From the NCBI RefSeq assembly GCF_018982965.1, contig NZ_JACBYP010000086.1:1-34776 (forward strand): a stretch of DNA of 34,776 nucleotides, in the 5' to 3' direction. The translations under genes and the position numbers were made by a program. This document shows, piece after piece, positions 30,127-34,776 of the stretch. The notes beneath the pieces were generated by a model. It saw only the letters and a program-made list of their open reading frames with translations. It was not told the origin of the DNA and made no database searches. This DNA is from Streptomyces mayonensis (lineage in GTDB: Bacteria; Actinomycetota; Actinomycetes; Streptomycetales; Streptomycetaceae). Each line of letters begins with the position of its first letter. Within the stretch, counting starts at the first letter, position 1.

Positions 30127-31419
30127 GTGCCCACTTCGCGCAGAACCTTCGCCGCCGCAGCCGTCGCCGCGCTCCTCCTGCCGCTCAGCGCGTGCGGCTC
30201 CTCGGGGGACGACGGCGGCTCGACCGACGCCTCGGGCAAGGTCGAGGGCGACATCACCTTCCAGACCTGGAACCTGCGGGCCAACTTCAAGGACTACTTC
30301 GAGGGCCTGATCGCCGACTTCGAGAAGAAGCACCCCGGCACCCACGTCAAGTGGGTCGACCAGCCCGGCGAGGGCTACGCCGACAAGATCAGCGCCGACG
30401 CGGCCGGCGGCACCCTGCCCGACGTCGTCAACGTCTCCCCGGACCTCGTCGCCCCGCTCGCCAAGGCCGGACTCGCCCTCGACCTGGACAAGGCCGCCGG
30501 ACAGTACGAGAAGGAGTACCTTCAGGAAGCCTGGGCCAGCCACCGGATACCGGGCATGGACGGCACGTACGCCTTCCCCTGGTACCTCAACACCGGCCCG
30601 CTGTTCTACAACAAGTCGCTCTTCGAGAAGGGCGGACTCGACCCCGAGCAGCCGCCGAAGACGTACGACGAGGTCTTCGACGCCGCCCTGAAGATCGCCG
30701 ACAAGACCGACGGCGAGGTCGCCACGCTCGCCAACGTGCCCACCATCGAGGACTTCGGACGCTACGGCGTACCGCTCATGGACGAGGAGGGCACCGCCTT
30801 CGCGTTCAACGACGCCAAGGGCGTGGAACTCCTCAGCCGCTACAAGGAGCTGTACGACGCCAAGGCCCTCGACCCGCAGGCGCTGACGGCGACCCCCGAG
30901 TCCACCGGCAAGAAGTTCCTCACCGGCGCCGTCGCCATGAACCCGGGCAGCGCGCTCGACCTCGCCAACTTCAAGAAGCAGGCCCCGAGCCTCTACAAGA
31001 ACATCGGCATCACCGACCAGATCACCAGCACCGGCCACGTCAACATGTACGTGATGGGGCTGATGGTGAACTCCCAGAGCCAGCGCAAGCCCGCCGCGGT
31101 CGCCTTCGCGCACTACGTCACCGACGCGGCGCACCAGATGTCGTTCGCCAAGCAGGTCGCCGTCTTCCCGAGCACCGCCGGTTCGCTGGACGACCCGTAC
31201 TTCACGAAGGAGGACGGGACCGACGAGACCCGGGTCCGGGTGGCCTCCGCCAAGTCCCTGAAGGACGCCGTCAACTACACGCCGGTCCTGTTCAGCGAGC
31301 AGATGAAGACCGAGCTGCGCAACGAGGTCGCCAAGGCCCTCCAGGGCAAGCAGAGCCCCAAGGAAGCCCTCGACAACGCCGTCAAGGCGTGCGACCGGCT
31401 CCTCCAGCAGCAGGGCTGA
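30127..31419 (+). CDS. Sugar ABC transporter substrate-binding lipoprotein (MalE-like)
   Basis: Surface-anchored sugar-binding protein of 430 residues, first gene of the importer operon. The signal RRTFAAAAVAALLLPLSAC ends in a lipobox (LSAC, Cys near 22) after twin arginines, followed by a Gly/Ser/Asp linker. The mature part is of the extracellular solute-binding family 1: DITFQTWNLRANFKDYFEGL, DKISADAAGGTLPDVVNVSP, FPWYLNTGPLFYNKSLFEKG and VAMNPGSALDLANF. GTG 30127 follows AGGGAG (30111-30116). Control by the divergent LacI protein is likely. The sugar cannot be read directly; the last gene of the operon suggests products of a GH5-type enzyme. Confidence 0.93.
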   Translation: MPTSRRTFAAAAVAALLLPLSACGSSGDDGGSTDASGKVEGDITFQTWNLRANFKDYFEGLIADFEKKHPGTHVKWVDQPGEGYADKISADAAGGTLPDVVNVSPDLVAPLAKAGLALDLDKAAGQYEKEYLQEAWASHRIPGMDGTYAFPWYLNTGPLFYNKSLFEKGGLDPEQPPKTYDEVFDAALKIADKTDGEVATLANVPTIEDFGRYGVPLMDEEGTAFAFNDAKGVELLSRYKELYDAKALDPQALTATPESTGKKFLTGAVAMNPGSALDLANFKKQAPSLYKNIGITDQITSTGHVNMYVMGLMVNSQSQRKPAAVAFAHYVTDAAHQMSFAKQVAVFPSTAGSLDDPYFTKEDGTDETRVRVASAKSLKDAVNYTPVLFSEQMKTELRNEVAKALQGKQSPKEALDNAVKACDRLLQQQG

Positions 31420-31425
31420 GACATC

Positions 31426-32361
31426 ATGGCAAGTCCCACCCTCACCGGCCCCCGGAACACCGGGAGCACCCGCAAGAGCGCCACCCGGCGCGTGCGGCGC
31501 CAACTTCCCTCCAGCCCCTGGTTGTTCGCCGCCCCCGGTCTGCTGGTCACCGGCGCCTTCATCCTGTACCCGTTCGTCTCCACGCTCGTCAACTCCTTCA
31601 CCGACCGCCGCACGCTGGTCCCGGGCGAGTTCGTGGGCCTCGACAACTTCCGCGAGCTGCTCCACGACGACATGTTCTGGACCGGCCTGCGCAACAGCTC
31701 CCTGTACGTCCTCGGGGTCGTCCCCGCGCTGGTCCTGCTGCCCCTGCTGCTCGCGCTGCTGGTGCAGAAGAACATCCCCGGCATCACCTTCTTCCGCTCG
31801 GCCTTCTACACCCCGGTCGTCGCCTCGATCGTCGTCGTCGGACTGATCTGGGTCTGGCTCCTGGACGAGCGCGGACTGGTCAACTCCGTGCTGGAGATGC
31901 TCGGTGCCGGCCCGGTCGGCTTCCTCAGCGACCAGTGGCTGATCCTGCTCAGCGCGATGGCCGTCACGGTCTGGAAGGGCCTCGGCTACTACATGATCAT
32001 TTACTTGGCGGCGCTCGCCAACGTGCCCCGCGAACTGCACGAGGCCGCCGCCGTCGACGGCGCGGGCGCGGTCCGCCGCTTCCTCAGCGTCACGGTGCCC
32101 GCGGTCCGCTCCACCATGGTCCTGGTCGCGGCCCTCTCCTCGGTCGCCGCCTTCAAGGTCTTCTCCGAGGTCTACCTGATGGCCGGACCCGCCGGCGGAC
32201 CGGCCGGCGAGGACACCACCCTCGTCATGCTCGTCCAGCGCACCGGCACCGGCCTGACCGGCCGGGTCGGCTACGCCTCGGCCATCTCGGTCGTCGTCTT
32301 CGTCGTCACCGTCGCCCTGATGCTGCTCGTGCTGCGCGCCGACCGGAAGGAGGAGTCGTGA
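31426..32361 (+). CDS. Sugar ABC transporter permease (MalF/UgpA-like)
   Basis: A 311-residue inner-membrane permease with about six helices, beginning after a basic N-terminus with SPWLFAAPGLLVTGAFILYP and NSFTDRRTLVPGEFVGLDNF. The cytoplasmic EAA loop that docks the ATPase reads PRELHEAAAVDGAGAVRRFL. It starts six bases after the binding-protein stop and overlaps the next permease by four bases. Together with that permease it forms the membrane channel. Confidence 0.94.
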   Translation: MASPTLTGPRNTGSTRKSATRRVRRQLPSSPWLFAAPGLLVTGAFILYPFVSTLVNSFTDRRTLVPGEFVGLDNFRELLHDDMFWTGLRNSSLYVLGVVPALVLLPLLLALLVQKNIPGITFFRSAFYTPVVASIVVVGLIWVWLLDERGLVNSVLEMLGAGPVGFLSDQWLILLSAMAVTVWKGLGYYMIIYLAALANVPRELHEAAAVDGAGAVRRFLSVTVPAVRSTMVLVAALSSVAAFKVFSEVYLMAGPAGGPAGEDTTLVMLVQRTGTGLTGRVGYASAISVVVFVVTVALMLLVLRADRKEES

Positions 32362-33272
32362 GCGTTGTCGACAAGCCCCGGACCGCCGAGCAGGAACCGC
32401 CTCTCGCGCCGGCCCGCGAACCCCGTGTCACCGACGAGCACGGCCGCCGCGTACGCGCCTGGGAACTGGCCCTGCGCTACCTGCTGCTGCTCGGCGTCCT
32501 CGCGCTGACCGTCGGCCCGTTCCTGTGGCAGCTGTCGACCTCGCTGAAGGGCCCGACGGAGGACATCTTCAGCTCGCCGCCGAAGTTCCTGCCCTCCGAC
32601 CCCACCCTGCACAACTACGAGCGGGTCGCCGAGACCATCCCCGTGTGGGACTACGCCTTCAACTCGCTGAAGGTCGCCGCCGCCAACGTCGTCACCAACT
32701 GCGTCGGCGCAGCCCTCGCCGGCTACGCCCTGGCCCGGCTGCGCTACCGCGGCCGGCGCGTGGCCACCCTGGTCTTCATCCTGGCCATGCTCGTACCGGT
32801 GGAGGGCATCATCATCGCCCAGTTCACCACCATGCGGGAACTGGGCCTCAACAACACCCTGGTCGGCGTGGTACTGCCCGGCTGCGTCAGCGCCCTCAAC
32901 GTGCTCCTCATGCGCAACGCCTTCCTCAACCTCCCCTACGAGATCGAGGAGGCCGCCTTCGTCGACGGCGCCAACGTCTGGCAGCGCTTCTACCGGATCG
33001 CGCTGCCCGCAGTGAAGGGCACCCTCGCCGTCGTCGCGATCTTCGCCTTCATGGGCGCGTGGGACGACTTCCTGTGGCCGCTGATCGTGCTGAGCGACCC
33101 CTCGAAGTTCACCCTGACCATCGGGCTCAACTACCTGCACGGCACCTTCGCCAACGACGAACGCCTCGTCGCCGCCGGCACGATCATCGCCGTCGCGCCG
33201 CTGATCGCCCTCTTCGCCTGCCTCCAGCGGTACTTCTTCCGCGGGGTCGGCGAGGGCGCCGTCAAGGGCTGA
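32358..33272 (+). CDS. Sugar ABC transporter permease (MalG/UgpE-like)
   Basis: A 304-residue permease and partner of the preceding one. GTG 32358 overlaps the upstream stop (GTGA) and follows AAGGAGGAG (32348-32356 region). Helices begin with YLLLLGVLALTVGPFLWQLS; the ATPase-docking loop is PYEIEEAAFVDGANVWQRFY; the C-terminus has LVAAGTIIAVAPLIALFACL followed by QRYFFRGVGEGAVKG, typical of MalG-like proteins. No ATPase gene follows, as in many Streptomyces sugar operons whose importers share the general ATPase MsiK. Confidence 0.94.
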   Translation: MSVVDKPRTAEQEPPLAPAREPRVTDEHGRRVRAWELALRYLLLLGVLALTVGPFLWQLSTSLKGPTEDIFSSPPKFLPSDPTLHNYERVAETIPVWDYAFNSLKVAAANVVTNCVGAALAGYALARLRYRGRRVATLVFILAMLVPVEGIIIAQFTTMRELGLNNTLVGVVLPGCVSALNVLLMRNAFLNLPYEIEEAAFVDGANVWQRFYRIALPAVKGTLAVVAIFAFMGAWDDFLWPLIVLSDPSKFTLTIGLNYLHGTFANDERLVAAGTIIAVAPLIALFACLQRYFFRGVGEGAVKG

Positions 33273-33352
33273 CGCCCGCGGCCCCGGCGGGATCCCGCCG
33301 GCATCCCCAGCGGCTCCCTGCTTCCCCCACGTCCCCACAACAAGGACACCGC

Positions 33353-34657
33353 ATGCCTTCTGCCGTGCGCTTCGGCGTCAACTACACCCCCAGCGAAGGG
33401 TGGTTCCACCACTGGCTCGACTTCGACCCCGACTCCGTGCGTGCCGACCTCGACTCGATCGCCGCGCTGGGCGTGGACCACGTCCGGGTCTTCCCGCTCT
33501 GGCCCTACTTCCAGCCCAACCGCGCCCTGATCCGCCAGAGCGCCGTCGAGCACCTGGTCACCCTGGTCGACGCGGCCGGTGAACGCGGCCTCGACGTCAA
33601 CGTGGACGGCCTCCAGGGCCACCTGAGCAGCTTCGACTTCGTGCCGGCCTGGACCCGCACCTGGCACCGCCGCAACCTGTTCACCGATCCCCACGTGATC
33701 GAGGGGCAGGCCGCCTACCTGCGCACCCTCGCCGCGGCCCTCGCGGACCGGCCCAACTTCCTCGGCATGACGCTGGGCAACGAGGTCAACCAGTTCTCCG
33801 CCGGGCCCCACCCCGACCCGGACCGCGCGACCAGCGAGCAGATCGACGCCTGGCTGGAACGGATGCTGGCCGCCTGCGAGGAGGGCGCCCCGGGCCGCAT
33901 GCACCTGCACGCCGAGTACGACGCCACCTGGTACCAGGACGACCAGCCCTTCACCCCGGCCCAGGCGGCCCGCCGCGGCGCCGTCACGGCCGTGCACTCG
34001 TGGGTCTTCAACGGCACCGCCCAGCGCCACGGCCGTACCTCCGTGCCCAGCGAGCACCACGCCGCCTACCTGGTCGAGCTGAGCAAGGCCTGGGCCGCCG
34101 ACCCGCACCGGCCGGTGTGGCTCCAGGAGGTCGGCGCCCCCGCGCCCCTCGTCCCCGCCGAGCACGCCGCCGCCTTCACCGAGGCGACGATCGCGAACGC
34201 CCTGGACTGCCCCGGCCTGTGGGGCGTCACCTGGTGGTGCTCGCACGACGTGTCCCGGGAGCTGGCCGACTTCCCCGAGCTGGAGTACGGCCTCGGGCTC
34301 CTCACCAACGACCGCCGCCCCAAGGACACCGCCCGCGTCCTGGCCGACGCCGCCCTCGCGGCCCGCGAGGGAACCCGCCCCGTCCCCGCTCCGCGCACCA
34401 CCGCCCTGGCCGTCCCGGCCGACCCCGCCGCACGCTCGGCCTGCGCCCCCGGTGGCGCCGTCTTCGACGCCTTCTTCCGGCTCGTCGCCGACGGCGCCCG
34501 CCCCACCACCGTCCTCGACACGCACGCCGCCGACCCCGGCCACCTGGCGGCCCGCGGCATCACGGAGGTCGTCACGCCCGGCCAGGTGCTGCCGGCGGGC
34601 CAGGACCAGGACGACCCGCACGGGCCCCGCGTCCACCGCGAAGACGCCCCCTCGTGA
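33353..34657 (+). CDS. GH5-like (clan GH-A) glycoside hydrolase, probably cytoplasmic
   Basis: A 434-residue protein with a beta/alpha-barrel glycosidase pattern. It begins RFGVNYTPSEGWFHHWLDFD and continues with LGVDHVRVFPLWPYFQPNRA. LGMTLGNEVNQFSAG carries the likely acid/base Glu144, and PVWLQEVGAPAPL the likely nucleophile Glu259. TWWCSHDVSRELADFPELEY closes the barrel. No signal peptide or binding module is present, so it probably acts inside the cell on the oligosaccharide brought in by the importer. The overall look is of GH5, a family containing mannanases, mannosidases and glucanases; specificity is not assignable. ATG 33353 is preceded by a weak AAGGA. The final 60 residues are of low conservation. 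Confidence 0.82.
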   Translation: MPSAVRFGVNYTPSEGWFHHWLDFDPDSVRADLDSIAALGVDHVRVFPLWPYFQPNRALIRQSAVEHLVTLVDAAGERGLDVNVDGLQGHLSSFDFVPAWTRTWHRRNLFTDPHVIEGQAAYLRTLAAALADRPNFLGMTLGNEVNQFSAGPHPDPDRATSEQIDAWLERMLAACEEGAPGRMHLHAEYDATWYQDDQPFTPAQAARRGAVTAVHSWVFNGTAQRHGRTSVPSEHHAAYLVELSKAWAADPHRPVWLQEVGAPAPLVPAEHAAAFTEATIANALDCPGLWGVTWWCSHDVSRELADFPELEYGLGLLTNDRRPKDTARVLADAALAAREGTRPVPAPRTTALAVPADPAARSACAPGGAVFDAFFRLVADGARPTTVLDTHAADPGHLAARGITEVVTPGQVLPAGQDQDDPHGPRVHREDAPS

Positions 34658-34679
34658 ACCCCGGCCGGCACGACGGCTG

Positions 34680-34708
34680 CGAACCGGCACGCCGCACGGT
34701 TCGAACCG
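34680..34708. terminator. Hairpin and palindrome after the GH5-like gene
   Basis: CGAACCG (34680-34686) pairs with CGGTTCG (34697-34703) over a 10-base loop, and CGGTTCGAACCG (34697-34708) is itself a 12-bp palindrome, so two alternative pairings exist. It is either the operon's terminator or an operator for a gene beyond the right edge. The last 70 bases hold no supportable start codon. Confidence 0.4.
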
Positions 34709-34776
34709 GGCGCGGCGGGGGAGCAGTACACCACGCCGGCCCCCGCCACCACGACCCGCACCGGTAACTCCCGTCC

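Noticed and set aside
28726..32040. Antisense open frame of about 1100 codons opposite the LacI and importer genes
   Set aside because: It lacks any recognisable domain, runs opposite several clearly real genes and arises from the high third-position GC. Similar long antisense frames at 22254-25601 and 17018-19855 were rejected for the same reason.
34654..34767. 37-codon frame starting at GTG 34654, overlapping the GH5-like stop
   Set aside because: The product is a low-complexity Arg/Gly/His string without a ribosome site, and it overlaps the hairpin at 34680-34708.

Overview
The window is a chromosomal segment of a Streptomyces. The signs are very high GC, GTG starts, overlapping stop/start codons, and a gene set typical of the genus: XlnA-type xylanase, resuscitation-promoting factor, XRE/DUF397 pair, wax ester synthase/DGAT. 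From memory, not checked, the gnd-rpfD pair and the DGAT resemble the S. coelicolor SCO0975/SCO0974 and SCO0958 region.

Layout. 1-4242: the 3' end of a thioester reductase (probably the last domain of a peptide synthetase reaching past the left edge), then a lipoprotein, permease and ATPase of an iron-siderophore-type importer. 4445-5899: secreted GH10-CBM13 xylanase with a likely operator pair overlapping the end of the ATPase gene. 5900-6677: decayed DNA, with a TetR remnant and a truncated conserved gene. 6812-8499: a WhiJ-like module, i.e. an XRE regulator plus DUF397 protein diverging from an anti-sigma-type ATP-binding protein. 8354-10511: the most unusual part. A 292-bp direct repeat (end of the ATP-binding gene plus the first codons of panD) brackets a two-gene cassette, an unrecognised 120-aa protein and an AbiEii-type nucleotidyltransferase toxin, together with a chimeric scrap of the XRE gene. 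Intact panD lies just right of the second repeat. The sequence reads like a toxin-antitoxin cassette inserted by single crossover next to an essential metabolic gene whose upstream region was regenerated.

10928-17084: a small GNAT, a proline-rich miniprotein, gnd (reverse), rpfD (Rpf-LysM-M23 muralytic enzyme), a DMT transporter (reverse) and a FhuF-type [2Fe-2S] protein. 17195-19789: actinobacterial glycogen synthase/maltose-1-phosphate synthase, carrying an 18-bp minisatellite, followed by glgC. 20059-25592: secreted GH92 alpha-mannosidase, wax ester synthase/DGAT, and a large atypical SDR. 25701-28690: a degenerate HD-domain protein (reverse), a 58-aa protein, a GNAT and an amidase (reverse). 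28845-34657: a LacI regulator diverging from a sugar importer operon (binding lipoprotein and two permeases, no ATPase) that ends in a GH5-like glycosidase, with two LacI-type operators between them.

Several genes fit plant-polymer use (xylanase, GH92, LacI-ABC-GH5) and carbon storage (GlgA/GlgM, GlgC, DGAT). The sugar importer has no ATPase gene, so it would need a shared one such as MsiK. No RNA gene, CRISPR array, transposase or integrase was found. All assignments are by reading; no database search was run.
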